From contig CM076999.1 of NCBI GenBank assembly GCA_039090855.1, forward strand, positions 116,745,072 to 116,809,071: a stretch of 64,000 nt of DNA, written 5' to 3'. Source of the DNA: Macrothele yani (lineage: Eukaryota; Arthropoda; Arachnida; Araneae; Macrothelidae). A model generated the notes under the pieces. It searched no databases. It was not told where the DNA came from and saw nothing but the letters and a program-made list of their open reading frames with translations. Both the position numbers and the translations under genes were made by a program. The number at the start of each line of letters is the position of its first letter. Within the stretch, counting starts at the first letter, position 1. Positions 22,896 to 35,131 of this stretch are shown in pieces.

Positions 22896-24922
22896 CATCA
22901 TCATCATCATCATTGTCAACCATTATCAATCCACTGCTGGACGAAGGTCTCCCCAAGTTTCCTCCACAACGGTCTGTCTTGTGCCAGTCTCCTCCATGTC
23001 ACCCCTGCATACTTTCGAATTTCATCCATCCATCTCCCATGTGGTCTTCTTCTGGGTCTTTTCCTGTCCCTTGGAATCCAATCTAAAATTTCGGCTGTCC
23101 ATCGATGATCTGTCCTTCTGGCAGTATGCCCAGCCCATTGCCATTTCAGGGATTTAACTCTGATCATGATGTCTTCCACTCTTGTCATTTTTCGGATCCA
23201 CGAGTTCCTCTTCTTATCTCTCCTGGTTACACCAAGCATGCACCTCTCCATTATCCTTTGAGTTGTCTGCAGCCTTTGTATGTCTCTTTTAGTTAAGGTC
23301 CACGTCTCCGCACCATACGTAAGCACTGGAAGGATGCATTGATCAAACACTTTTCTTTTAAGACATAATGGCATATTGCTCTTGAAAATTATGCTGTTTC
23401 TTCCAAAAGCTCTCCAGGCAAGTTTTGTACGCCGATTAATTTCTTCATCAATGTGACCCTCACTTGATATCTGCTGTCCAAGATAAACGTACGTGTCTGT
23501 TATCTCCAGCTTTTCTCCATCAATCGATAAATCTTCATTTCTTGTAAAAGCATTGAACATCACTTTTGTCTTCTGAAAGTTCATTTTTAATCCCACTTAT
23601 TTACTCTTGTCAGCAAGTTCCTGGATCATACTCTGCAGCTCTGATGGGGTAGTTGCAAAAATGACTACGTCATCAGCAAAACGAAGGTGGGTTAGATAAT
23701 CTCCATTAATCTTTATCCCCTTGTTTTCCCAGCTCAGGGACTGAAAAACACCCTCCAATGTGGCATTAAAGAGCTTCGGAGATATGGTGTCACCTTGTCT
23801 CACTCCCTTTCCAATTTTTACGTGTGTTGTATTTTCAAACAGCCTAATCTTTGCACTTGCATTTTCATAGATGTTATTAATAATATTAATGTATGCATCT
23901 TCAATACCGCAGGTTTTCAGAGCCATTGTAACTGCTGATGGTTTCACCGAATCAAAGGCTTTTTCATAATCGATAAAAGCCATGCACAATGGAAGTTCAT
24001 ATTCCCTCGCTCTTTCAATTAGTTCTCTCAGTACGTGGATATGATCTATTGTGCTGTAGCCATTCCTGAATCCAGCTTGTTCTCTCGGTTGAGCCATGTC
24101 CAGTGTTACCTTCAAGCGGTGTGAAAGAACTTTAGTGAAGATTTTATAAACTACTGATGGGAGGCTGATAGGTCTGTAGTTTCCGAGATCCTCAATGTCA
24201 CCTTTCTTATGTAGCAGGATCATTGTAGCGGTGTTCCAATCCTCAGGAATCTTTCCTTCATTAAGGCATCGAGTGAAAATTTGGGCGAGTACTGTTTCGA
24301 TTTCTCCACTTGCTTCTTGTATGATGTCTACAGTAATTCCATCTTCTCCTGGAGCTTTTCCTCGCTTCATGTTCTTGATTGCATGTGCAACTTCTGCTGG
24401 AAGGACTAGAGGAACTCTGGTACTGGTATCTTTCATGATGTCTGGAGTGCATATATCATCCCTTTCATATAATTTGGAGTAGAAATCTTTCACTCTTGTC
24501 AAGATTTCGCCTCTATTTCTTGTTACAGAACCATCTTCTTTTCTCAGTGCCATAATCTGTTTTCTTCCCTTACTGAGATGTCCCTTTGCTATCTTTAGGC
24601 TTTGGTTGTTTTCAATTGCTTTCCTGACTAGTTCACAGTTGAATTTTCTTACGTCTTCAGTGATACTTTTTCGTACTGTCTTGCATAGCTCTATATATTC
24701 CACTTTGGAAGTCACATCTTCTTTAGTTGTCCTCATCTCTCTTCTTTTTTGCATCAACATTTTCGTTTTTCCTGATAATTTATTTACATGCAACTTGTTC
24801 TTAGACCCAGCTAATTTTGTTGCTGTTTCCATAAGAGCTTTGGTTACTTTTCTGTTAACTTCAGAGATGTCCACTTCTTCCGATGTTAGGCCTTTTAAAG
24901 CAGAGAACCTGTTCTTCAGTTT
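22896..24922 (-). pseudogene. RTE copy 3, reverse transcriptase, nearly intact but 5' truncated
   Basis: Minus strand. An open frame of 425 codons (24874-23597) runs from the linker (VNRKVTKALMETATKLAG) through GKAPGEDGITVDII, FIDYEKAFDSVK, GVRQGDTISPKLF and the catalytic LRFADDVVIFA. A single in-frame stop after ELADKSK (GAA to TAA by comparison with other copies) separates it from the C-terminal 226 codons (23596-22916), which are intact to the end. The endonuclease is missing because the copy is 5' truncated at a (TA)n tract (24923-24947). The near absence of decay suggests a recent insertion. Confidence 0.92.
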
Positions 24923-24924
24923 TA

Positions 24925-24964
<40 letters not shown>

Positions 24965-24970
24965 TTTCTG
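24923..24970. repeat. (TA)n-(T)n tract at RTE 5' edge
   Basis: A TA run passing into poly(T) directly borders the truncated 5' end of RTE copy 3. Confidence 0.88.
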
Positions 24971-25149
24971 GCGTTTGTGTGATCGTTGTGATGTGCCTTA
25001 GAACATTTCTCTAGGTAATTGGTCTGGTGGTCCTAATCCCCAACAAATATCCTTTGGCATAGTTTTTCTTCTGTTTATTCCGGGGAGCGGGTGCACCACG
25101 ATCCGAAATTTTGGGCCCGGTCAACGGACGTCACGTTCCGCCGCCCCTG

Positions 25150-26905
25150 TGTTACTTCCAAAGTGGAATATATAGAGCTATGCAAGACAGTACGAAAAAG
25201 TATCACTGAAGACTTAAGGAAATTCAACTGTGAACTAGAAAGGAAAGCAATTGAAAACAACCAAAGCCTAAAGATAGCAAAGGGACATCTCAGTAAGGGA
25301 AGAAAACAGATTATGGCTCTGAGAAAAGAAGATGGTTCTGTAACAAGAAATAGAGGCGAAATTTTGACAAGAGTGAAAGATTTCTACTCCAAATTATATG
25401 AAAGGGATTATACATGTACTCCAGACATCATGAAAGGTACCAGTACCAGAGTTCTTCCAGTCCTTCCAGCAGAAGTTGCACATGCAATCAAGAACATGAA
25501 GCGGGGAAAAGCTCCAGGAGAAGATGGAATTACTGTAGACATCATACAAGAAGCAAGTGGAGAAATCGAAACAGTACTCGCCCAAATTTTCACTCGATGC
25601 CTTAATGAAGGAAAGATTCCTGAGGATTGGAACACGGCTACAATGATCCTGCTACATAAAAGAAGTGATATTGAGGATCTCAGGAACTACAGACCTATCA
25701 GCCTCATATCAGTGGTTTATAAAATCTTCACTAAAGTTCTTTCACACCGCTTGAAGGTAACACTGGACATGGCTCAACCGAGAGAACAAGCTGGATTCAG
25801 GAGTGGCTACAGCACTATAGATCATATTCACGTACTGACAGTACTAATTGAAAGAACAAGAGCATATGAACTTCGATTATGCATGGCTTTTATCGATTAT
25901 GCAAAGGCCTTTGATTCGGTGAAACCATCAGCAGTTGCAATGGCTTTAAAATCCTGCGGTATTGAAGATGCATACATTAATATTATTAATAACATCTATC
26001 AAAATGCAAGTGCAAAGATTGGAAAAGGAGTGAGACAAGGTGACACTATACCTGCCAAACTCCTTAATACCACATTACAAAATGTCTTTCAAACACTGAA
26101 CTGGAAAAACAAAGGGATAAATATTAATGGAGATTATCTAACTCACATTCGTTTTGCTGATGACGTAGTCATTTTTGCAACTACCCCATCAGAGCTTCAG
26201 AGTATGATCCAGGAACTTGCTGACAAGAGAAAAAAGTGGGATTAAAAATGAACTTTAAGAAGACAAAAGTGATGTACAATGCTTTTAAAAGAAATGAAGA
26301 TTTATCGATTGATGGGGAAAGCTGGAGACAACCAATACCTACATTTATCTTGGACAGCAGATATCAAGTGAAGGTCACATTGACGAAGTAATAAATCGGC
26401 GTATAAAACTTGCCTGGAGAGCTTTTAGAAGAAACAGTATAATTTTCAAGAGCAATATGCCATTATGTCTTAAAAGAAAAGTGCATCCTTCCAGTGCTTA
26501 CGTATGGTGCAGAGACGTGGACCTTAACTAAAAGAGACATACAAAGACTGCAGACAACTCAAAAGTATGGACAGGTGCATGCTTTGTGTAACCACGAGAG
26601 ATAAGAAGAGGAACTCGTGGATCCGAAAAATGACAAGAGTGGAAGACACCATGATCAGAGTAAAATCCCTTAAATGGCAATGGGCTGGACATATTGCCAG
26701 AAGGACAGACCATCGATGGACAGCTGAAATTTTAGACTAGATTCCAAGGGACAAGAAGAGACCCAGAAGAAGACCACATGTGAGATGGATGGATGATATT
26801 CGAAAGTATGCGGGAGTAACATGGAGGAGACTGGCACAAGACAGACCGTTGTGGAAGAAACTTGGGGAGACCATCGTCCAGCAGTGGATTGATAATGGTT
26901 GAAAA
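25150..26905 (+). pseudogene. RTE copy 4, reverse transcriptase and C-terminus
   Basis: Plus strand, open to 26245 from inside the linker (VTSKVEYIELCKTVRKS). It carries GKAPGEDGITVDII, motif A with a Glu-to-Ala change (FIDYAKAFDSVK), motif B as GVRQGDTIPAKLL, and the catalytic IRFADDVVIFA. A short in-frame deletion removes the residues between NASAK and IGKGVRQGD. After 26245 a frameshift, then several more changes including a stop after AEILD, break the C-terminal region. The 3' end is the usual ATGATGATG tract near 26905. It is older than copy 3, which lies inside its inserted MITE. Confidence 0.9.
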
Positions 26906-26915
26906 TGATGATGAT

Positions 26916-27532
26916 GTGTATATGTGGGTGAGTGTGCATCTTTGTTTGTTACATCCCCCAAATGGGGGTGTTGGAAGTGTGTATATAAATCCCTTTGATT
27001 CCAGCAGATCATATGGATTTCGTAGATCATGAAACAAGAACTAAAAGCTGTCAAAATTAACACGTGTTAAACTCATTTTAACTCGAAACGTAAAACGGAG
27101 ATTAAAAAAAGCGACAATGCCTTGTGTAAAAAAATGGACTACAACATTTCGGTAGATAAAAGTACAATAATATTTTTTGGTATGAGTCAGTACTAACTTT
27201 CTTCCTATCTATTAAGAAAATAGTCATTTTATCGTTGTGCACTTTAATTACTTGCTGTTTCGTGATGCCACTGATGTAGACTGCGACGCCAATTGGGGCT
27301 TTTTTTATCCCACGTGACAGCTGATTCCGACAGGGTAACAAATTGGAAGATTCGCCGGACTCCTATGAGCAGCTTACGTTCTGAAATAGGCCAACAGGAC
27401 TTTATTCCGCGACCTGAAACAAAAATTGCTAGTACGAAGTACAACAAATTATTATCCTGTTGCTGAAGTTTTATCATTATTATTTTTAAATACTTTTTAA
27501 AAAAATAAACTGGGACTAGTTACATTTAGTTA
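26916..27532. other. Spacer, nothing recognised
   Basis: Non-coding; short frames have no recognised motif. Confidence 0.55.
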
Positions 27533-28287
27533 CTACATAAATTTTCTTAATAATGAAATGCGATGTAGCGTTTCAAACAGCATTTACAAAACAGCCAATA
27601 TAAATTTACTTTAAGTGTTCAATCAATGTATTTTAGTCGTTACAGTTTCTTTCCTACTGTTGTATTCTGATTCAATACTCCTCTTGCTGTGCATAACCCT
27701 TTGAAAATGCTGTTAATGTGTCAAAAAATTTCCCAAAGGATATTTTACTTCTTTCTTGTACCGAATTTTTTCTACACTATATGAATTCTGCATAACAAAA
27801 TACCAACTTGTTAGGGTAAGCTTTATCAGACATTCTGTTCGACTCCCCTAGTCGAGAGTTTTCACTTATCTGAAGAGGCGAGAGATGGCGCCAAATGTTT
27901 TCTGAATCTCCCATTAATTTTTCTGAATTGCTAATTAATTTTCGTAGTACTGGAGAAGATGTTGTTGTCTACACTGATAAAACTGCTCCATGTAACAACA
28001 TAAGGGTAGCAGTATACACTAGATATTTGATACAGCCGTACTTTGGAAGTGCTACGGGTCGATGGGCTTGATCACGTTTCCCATCCTGATTCTCCTTGTA
28101 CCAATGCGCGATATAAATAGTTCTAGAGTGAAATGCTAAATAGCACTTCCGTGTCTTCGAGAAAAAACTAACAGATTTTTTTAAAGTCACATAGTATTAT
28201 TCGTTTGTTTAGACGGTTTTCAGTTTGCAGTTGGACTGCTTTTCTAAAGTTGCTTGGGTTTTAAAGCAAACAACGTTAGCAAATAGC
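27533..28287. repeat. Dispersed repeat B, copy 2
   Basis: Same sequence and orientation as 8185-8905. Shared landmarks include AACCCTTTGAAAATGCTGTT and GAGGCGAGAGATGGCGCCAA. The minus-strand frame at 27969-28190 parallels that of copy 1 (TIYIAHWYK, CIKYLVYT). No family recognised. Confidence 0.78.
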
Positions 28288-28880
28288 TGTTTTCTTGGAT
28301 TGGGTGCTTTTTGTTAGTTTTATTGCACAAGTATTTGTATTATCGGCTCCAAGTTGTACCCACAGCTAAATCGATTCCAACAGGAGGGAAGGAAAAATAG
28401 TTGTTGAAATAACTCACCTCCTCATTTCATAGTTAATGCGTGGTTTAAATTGCAAAAGCAATGATCTCAAAATTAAACAAACGCCGCGGATGGATACCGG
28501 TAGCATTTCCAAGAACTGCCGATGCATTCAATGAAGGCAAGGGAGGTCAAAACCAGTTTTAATCGTAATCAGAGACGGATTTTCCAATAGGCCGACTAGC
28601 ATGTTCACAAAACCTGCAAAGAAACTCTTGGGATATCCTAAGATGTTAGCTGACTAGCTGAAATTCTCTAACGTATTTTCATCTTTCTCTCTGCTCTTCA
28701 GGTCTGTTGTAAACACCGAAGATCACAGTGACATCACTGCGAGTGCTGCTATTGTTGACTGAGGGTTTATTTGGATGGTTTTAAAAATAAAATGTTATTA
28801 CTTTTTACTGTATAAACATAATTTCCTTTCGTATCGAGTATTGCTGCCAAACAAGGTTATGCTTTAATCTAGGAAATTTA
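28288..28880. other. Spacer, nothing recognised
   Basis: No coding sequence or repeat recognised. Confidence 0.5.
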
Positions 28881-29508
28881 ACAAAAATGAGACAACAGGC
28901 TGTCAAAGCACGATGAATATCACGACCAGAAACACCAAGGTGTCGGTTACTAAAAGTTGACATTTATTTACAATTTTATTAATGGGCATAAACAACAATT
29001 ATTGCTACAGCTACAAATAAATATGCCTTATTATTTGCAGAAAGCTCATGTATCTACAAATTCGCCTCAATCTGTTGTAATGATGAGCTCGTCCCCCAAA
29101 CCCTGGCTGAATTTAATGAACGAATTCGACCACATTACTAATGTTGTATAAAACACTAAAGTTTTGCATTATTTAATTATTATTTGTATATATGATTACA
29201 GATTATCCGTTGGCAACACGTTACTACCACCCTGGCAGGGCATGATGGTCTACTCTCAACTTGTATATAAATGTTCATGTACGCGTTTCATTCTGTGTCA
29301 CCCGACCTCAAGATGGGTGCTTCAGAAGCCCCGAAAGATCTTGTCACTGATTTTTAACCTCTTGATGTGGTGTACATCTTTTAATTGTAAATAAATGTCA
29401 TATTTTAGTAACCGACACCTTGGTGTTCCTGATCGTGATATTCATAGTGCTTTGACAGCCTGTTTTCTCATTTTTGTTATCATCCAGCACGAATATTTAG
29501 TTTCTACC
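28881..29508. mobile_element. Inverted-arm element, possibly Penelope-related
   Basis: Inverted arms of about 89 bp (28881-28969 and 29389-29477) match with roughly six differences. They share CACCAAGGTGTCGGTTACTA. The direct repeat AGGAAATTTA flanks the block (28871-28880 and 29509-29518). Just inside the right arm is CCTCAAGATGGGTGCTTCAG followed by a CCCCGAAA box. This resembles the 'CTGAAGATGG...CGAAA' signature of Penelope-like terminal repeats. No coding region is recognised, so the class is uncertain. Confidence 0.5.
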
Positions 29509-29518
29509 AGGAAATTTA

Positions 29519-30216
29519 AATGCAGCAACTAACTGACTGCTACTTTACGTTGATGTAACATTATGAATGACGATACTGTAACGCTAGTGAGCGTTTCGGT
29601 TACGTGATGCTAATGGCTGTCCAGATTGTTCACTTAAGAAGCGGACGAATTAGGTACATGTACTTGGAGTGTCACTTTTCCAAAATAAGGAATCAACGCT
29701 GCAAAGTTTTGTACTTGTTTTGTACACCCAAAAGAACATTTTGTGTAATAGCAACTGACCTGCGAAGAAAGTACTGACAGGAGAACCAAAAGTACAGTGG
29801 TACAGCAAATCAGCAACGAATGGAAGCCGTTCAAAGCAGAACCGAAAGTTATACTTCCCAAGTTTCCTGTACAACATGGAAAGCCATATTCGTACTTTTT
29901 ATTTGAAATCAGGGAATCACTTGTGAAAAAACGAAATATTTCTGAACATCTGCTTCAAAAACAATGACAAAACATGAACTATATTCTATAGCATATGAGT
30001 ACATGATGTTTCGCTCCCCTGGCAAAGAACGTACGCGAATTCACTTGTAGTCGTCCGCGCGTGAATTACACGCTACAGCGAACTTCTTTTCAACGGAGCA
30101 AAACTTGACATCGTCACGGTAGCGATGGGTTACGCATAACGCAGCGTCTCTTCACAGCATTGCACTTAGAGGTAAATATTACGATAAAAATCTTTAAAAG
30201 ACACTTTCACCATTTT
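29519..30216. other. Spacer, nothing recognised
   Basis: No coding sequence or repeat recognised. Short overlapping minus-strand frames at 29634-29877 show no family motif. Confidence 0.5.
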
Positions 30217-31009
30217 GTCTTCGTATAAGACCCCCAAATCATGCGGGCTGGGAGAAGGGAGCGCCCTAATGTGTTCTCGCACGACGTCCCTTCCCCCATA
30301 CACGAACTTTGTTGCAACACATCTTCACACTGTTCACCACGCCCAAAATAAACACCTGGACATGGTTCACTGATGTTTACACACACTCCCACCACGGCCC
30401 AACAAGCAGCACCAGACACACTCCCAAGTCATACAGATCCTCCGAAGAACTCGAAAGGACCCGCACACAAAGAGCCGGCGAGGTCACCTAGAACGGCGGG
30501 TGCAGCCCGAAGGTACACCCGGAACGTCCATGTAGGCGGAAAAAAGTCCCCTTCAGAGGTGACAAAGTGACAGCGACCCGGACGGGAGACTGTCAGAGAG
30601 GACACTGGGCCGACGGGTGCACCAAGGCACTCACATGACCCATGGTAGGTGCCTCCCCGGCCTACTTCCACACGGAACCGGCTCACCACAAGCAGCAAAT
30701 ACACAACACCCTCCCCTCAGATACCATCCATTCATACCACATCATAAGAGAAAGAGCAGAGACAGAACCAAAACACTCACCCCCCCCCCGACTCACACAG
30801 GCTCCTGCCGTCTCGGTCAGCAGCCAGCACCGCCGACCTCGACCGGAGAGAAGACCGAAAAAACCACCGATGAAAGGGTCGAAGGCTAACCTTCACACCC
30901 TTCATCAAACACAAGTCACAAAAACATAACACTAGAAAAAGCCCAACACTCCCCGAGAGATCCCTTGGGCTTCAAGGGCCGAAACTAAGGGGGTAAGTTA
31001 CCCCAATGA
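30217..31009 (-). mobile_element. LINE C copy 2, 3' untranslated region
   Basis: The 3' end is at the left, with the same GTCTTCGTATAAGACCCCC terminus as the other copies. There is no clear poly(A) at this copy. Frames on both strands in this GC-richer block (30309-30929) are shadows and recur only as nucleotide similarity. Confidence 0.8.
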
Positions 31010-32137
31010 AAGGTTTAGTTGTTCTTGGTCCCGGTAACAATCCGAGGCCAAGTCCCCCACCGATACCTAAAGGCTCGGTTGGTTAAAATGCGAGCGTTCA
31101 CTCTCGCCCTTTCTCGGAGCTCACACTTGACTTGAAGGATAACCGTTGTCGGAGAGAAGGCCGAATTAACCGTCCGAAAATGCAGAACCCTGTTCCTCTC
31201 CCTCCACATCTTATAACAGACCTCGGTGATAATCCTCCTCCAGACTTCCCTTCCCGCCGCCGGGGCAGGATGTAGATAAAACATATTAGCCGGATGAACC
31301 TGGAGGGCGTCAAGCCCTTTGTGCCAAGCCCAAGTCCAGATTCCCTGCCAAACCTGGTGCGCCATGGGCAGGCCCAAAGATGGAACCTGTCCTCAATGCC
31401 CGCACACGAAAGGCATCTATCAGAAGAGATGCCACCCCACCGAAACTGCCTACTCCTGGTTTGAAGGACATTGTGCGCCAACCGCCACCAAAGTCCCTCT
31501 TCTTGCAGTCCACACCCGTCGAGTGAATGCTCATTCAAGCCTCTCTCATACAGAAGTTGGAACGTGGAAATCTTTGACGACGTGTTCCCTAGGCCTAGGG
31601 AGCAGGTCAATGTCATCTGCTGCGTGTTCTTCCCGGCGCGGTCAGCTTTCGCAAAGTCCTGCAGGCGACCTCCAAGCTGGTAAGACCTATACATCCTTTC
31701 GCGCCGGGGGCCAACAAAACTGTGGCCGGGAACGTATTTGGACGAGTCCCACCCCGTGAAATAGGAGACCAAAGGTCCACACGGGTGTTTGGCGACCAGG
31801 GCTCCCTTCACACTCTTAAACTGGAGTGCACTGAGCCATGTAGGAAGGTGCTTGACTTCCAAACCCCCTCCGACCTGGGACAGTATAGGACCGCCCGAGC
31901 CACCTTTTCGATCTTCTTCCCGGCCCAAATGAAGCCAAAGACCGCTCTCTCCATCTGCTTCGTGAGACTTCTGAATGGGGACTCAATTTCTCCGGCAACA
32001 GTGCATTTCGAAACCAGAAGCGCATTAGCTAGCTTTGCCCGATTCACTCTAGAAATGCCCACCTCCGTTCTTACCCCAGGTGTAAGTTCTGGCGGAGATA
32101 ATCTAAAATCAGTACGTCGCACTTTTTCCAAGCACTA
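31010..32137 (-). pseudogene. LINE C copy 2, C-terminal RT polyprotein
   Basis: Minus strand, the longest copy of this family. From the N-terminal side: 32131-31808 carries the end of the reverse transcriptase (thumb-like), with LTKQMERAVFGFIWAGKK and the RAVLYCPRSEG block. 31928-31098 continues with LWWRLAHNVLQTRSRQFRWG and the CLSCAGIEDRFH zinc-binding segment. 31377-31015 gives the tail with YKMWRERNRVLHF. The palm with the FADD box is absent, so the copy is 5' truncated. Multiple frameshifts break it. The layout (thumb, zinc finger, 'W..RN' tail) is that of a non-LTR retrotransposon. The clade is not certain. Confidence 0.8.
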
Positions 32138-32190
32138 ATATTTTTCCGAAGAAATAATATAGGACGCTAATCTACACAATTACCGGTTAT
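32138..32190 (-). mobile_element. Merlin-like terminus fragment
   Basis: TTTTTCCGAAGAAATAATAT and the following bases match the terminal block at 22627-22680 and, inverted, at 8907-8950. It abuts the 5' end of LINE C copy 2, which may have inserted in it. Confidence 0.5.
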
Positions 32191-32544
32191 TAGATATCTC
32201 CCAGGATGGGTCAGGTTAGGTCAATTAGCGATCTACGCTCTCATTGGCTCTTGCATTTGACGTCATTGTGGAGGCACGGAGCGGAAGCAAAACACAGCGT
32301 TCGTACGTAACTAAGGCAAAGAGAAGAACTTGAACTTTATAGAGCAAAAGCTAAAAATTTTCTCCATTTAAAATTTTTGACTTCGTCACGCAATTACTAA
32401 AGAAAAAAATGTCCAGTTCAGAATGAATTCTTAACTAATATAATAGAGTTACGTTTACCGTTTCTCTTAAACGTTTGTGAAATAACACGATGGGGACCTG
32501 AGATTTTTACCAAAACAATATATGGAATTCCGCGATCTTTTATA
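32191..32544. other. Spacer, nothing recognised
   Basis: No gene or repeat recognised. Confidence 0.5.
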
Positions 32545-33140
32545 TATCATCATCATCATCATTGTCAACCATTATCAATCGACTGCTGGACGAAGGTCTC
32601 CCCAAGTTTCCTCCACAAAAGTCTGTCTTGTGTCAGTTTCCTCCATGTCACTCCCGCATACTTTCGAATTTCATCCACTCATCTCCCATGTGGTCTTCTT
32701 CTGGGTCTTTTTCTGTCCCTTGGAATTCAATCTAAAATTTCGGCTGTCCATCGATGGTCTGTCCTTCTGGCAGTATGTCCAGCCCATTGCCATTTCAGGG
32801 ATTTAACTCTAATCATGATGTCTCCCACTCTTGTCATTTTTCGGATCCACGAGTTCCCCTTCTTATCTCTCCTGGTTACACCAAGCATGCACCTCTCCAT
32901 GCTTCTTCTTTGAGTTGTCTGCAGCCTTTGTATGTCTCTTTTAGTTAAGGTCCACGTCTCTGCACCATACATAAGCACTGGAAGGATGCATTGATCAAAC
33001 ACTTTTCTTTTAAGACATAATAGCATATTGCTCTTGAAAATTATGCTGTTTCTTCCAAAAGCTCTCCAGGCAAGTTTTGTACGCCGATTAATTTTTTTCA
33101 TCAATGTGACCCTCACTTGATATCTGCTGTCCAAGATATA
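32545..33140 (-). pseudogene. RTE copy 5, C-terminal fragment
   Basis: Minus strand, 3' end at the left. It carries LAWRAFGRNSIIFKSNM, KVFDQCILPVLMYGAETWTL and RRTDHRWTAEILD. It is 5' truncated just after the QISSEG-coding position at a (TA)n tract. Frameshifts are present. It stands back to back with RTE copy 6. Confidence 0.9.
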
Positions 33141-33160
33141 TAGATATATAAATATATATA

Positions 33161-33186
33161 TATGACATTTTTGCATTTTATATGAT
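33161..33186. repeat. Left copy of 26-bp direct repeat flanking RTE copy 6
   Basis: This sequence, starting TATGACATTTTTGCATTTTA, is repeated at 35132-35157 with one mismatch, on either side of RTE copy 6. It is read as a long target-site duplication. Confidence 0.8.
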
Positions 33187-35131
33187 ATATAACAAAATTA
33201 GCTGGGTCTAAGAACAAGTTGCATGTAACCAAATTATCAGGAAAAACGAAAATGTTGATGCAAAAAAGAAGAGAGATGAGGACAACTAAAGAAGATGTGA
33301 CTTCCAAAGTGGAATATATAGAGCTATGCAAGACAGTAAGAAAAAGTATCACTGAAGACGTAAGAAAATTCAACTGTGAACTAGTGAGGAAAGCAATTGA
33401 AAACAACCAAAGCCTAAAGATAGCAAAGGGACATCTCAGTAAGGGAAGAAAACAGTTTATGGCACTGAGAAAACAAGATGGTTCTGTAACAAGAAATAGA
33501 GGCGAAATCTTGACAAGAGTGAAAGATTTCTACTCCAAATTATATGAAAGGGATGATACATGCACTCCAGACATCATGAAAGATACCAGTACCAGAGTTC
33601 CTCCAGTCCTTCCAGCAGAAGTTGCACATGCAATCAGGAACATGAAGCGGGGAAAAGCTCCAGGAGAAGATGGAATTACTGTAGACATCATACAAGAAGC
33701 AAGTGGAGAAATCGAAACAGTACTCGCCCAAATTTTCACTCGATGCCTTAATAAAGGAAAGATTCCTGAGGATTGGAACACCGCTACAATGATCCTGCTA
33801 CATAAGAAAGGTGACATTGAGGATCTCGGAAACTACAGACCTATCAGCCTCCTATCAGTAGTTTATAAAATCTTCACTAAAGTTCTTTCACACCGCTTGA
33901 AGGTAACTCTGGACATGGCTCAACCGAGAGAACAAGCTGGATTCAGGAGTGGCTACAGCACAATAGATCATATCCACGTACTGAGAGAACTAATTGAAAG
34001 AGCGAGGGAATATGAACTTCCATTGTGCATAGCTTTTATCGATTATGAAAAAGCCTTTGATTCGGTGAAACCATCAGCAGTTACAATGGCTCTGAAAACC
34101 TGCGGTATTGAAGATGCATACATTAATATTATTAATAACATCTATGAAAATGAAAGTGCAAAGATTCGGCTGTTTGAAAATGCAACACACGTAAAAATTG
34201 GAAAGGGAGTGAGACAAGGTGACACCATATCTCCGAAGCTCTTTAATGCCACATTGGAGGGTGTTTTTCAGTCGCTGAGCTGGGAAAACAAGGGGATAAA
34301 GATTAATGGAGATTATCTAACCCACCTTCGTTTTGCTGATGACGTAGTCATTTTTGCAACTACCCCATCAGAGCTGCAGAGTATGATCCAGGAACTTGCT
34401 GACAAGAGTAAAGAAGTGATATTAAAAATGAACTTTCAGAAGACAAAAGTGATGTTCAATGCTTTTGCAAGAAATGAAGATTTATCGATTGATGGAGAAA
34501 AGCTGGAGATAACAGACACGTACGTTTATCTTTGACAGCAGATATCAAGTGAGGGTCACATTGATGAAGAAATTAATCGGCGTACAAAACTTGCCTGGAG
34601 AGCTTCTGGAAGAAACAGCATAATTTTCAAGAGCAATATGCCATTATGTCTTAAAAGAAAAGTGTTTGATCAATGCATCCTTCCAGTGCTTACGTATGGG
34701 GCAGAGACGTGGACCTTAACTAAAAGAGACATACAAAGGCTGCAGACAACTCAAAGCAGCATGGAGAGGTGCATACTTGGTGTAACCAGGAGAGATAAGA
34801 AGAGGAACTCGTGGATCCGAAAATGACAAGAGTGGAAGACATCATGATCAGAGTTAAATCCCTGAAATGTCAATGGGCTGGACATACCGCCAGAAGGACA
34901 GACCATCGATGGACAGCTGAAATTTTAGATTGGATTCCAAGGGACAGGAAAAGACCCAGAAGAAGACCACATGAGAGATGGGTGGATGAAATTCGAAAGT
35001 ATGCAGGGGTGACATGGAGGAGACTGGCACAAGACAGACCGTTGTGGAGGAAACTTGGGAAGACCTTCGTCCAGCAGTGGATTAATAATGGTTGACAATG
35101 TTGATGATGATGATATATATATATATATATA
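33187..35131 (+). pseudogene. RTE copy 6, nearly intact reverse transcriptase, 5' truncated
   Basis: Plus strand. 438 codons are open from 33219 to 34535: linker (LSGKTKMLMQKRREMRTTK), GKAPGEDGITVDII, FIDYEKAFDSVK, GVRQGDTISPKLF and the catalytic LRFADDVVIFA. A stop after DTYVYL corresponds to GGA-to-TGA in the other copies. Reading continues to 34826 (KVFDQCILPVLTYGAETWTL). A one-base deletion near 34822 shifts the frame, which resumes at 34811-35095 to the normal end. The endonuclease is absent (5' truncation). Only one stop and one frameshift, plus a long flanking direct repeat, point to a young insertion. Confidence 0.93.

Larger units (their letters stand above)
22824..25149. mobile_element. 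hAT-type MITE, expanded by a nested RTE copy
   Basis: It starts CAGGCAGCCC and ends GCCGCCCCTG, giving CAGG...CCTG termini. The flanks are TGTTATTT (22816-22823) and TGTTACTT (25150-25157), an 8-bp target duplication with one mismatch. Removing the block restores continuous RTE sequence. Without the nested RTE copy (22896-24922) only about 0.3 kb remains, with no transposase. This fits a small non-autonomous hAT element. GGGCCCGGTCAA occurs near both ends. Confidence 0.75.

Noticed and set aside
28871..29518. Hammerhead ribozyme
   Set aside because: The CTGANGA core with matching GAAA and stems could not be found; only a loosely similar motif is present.
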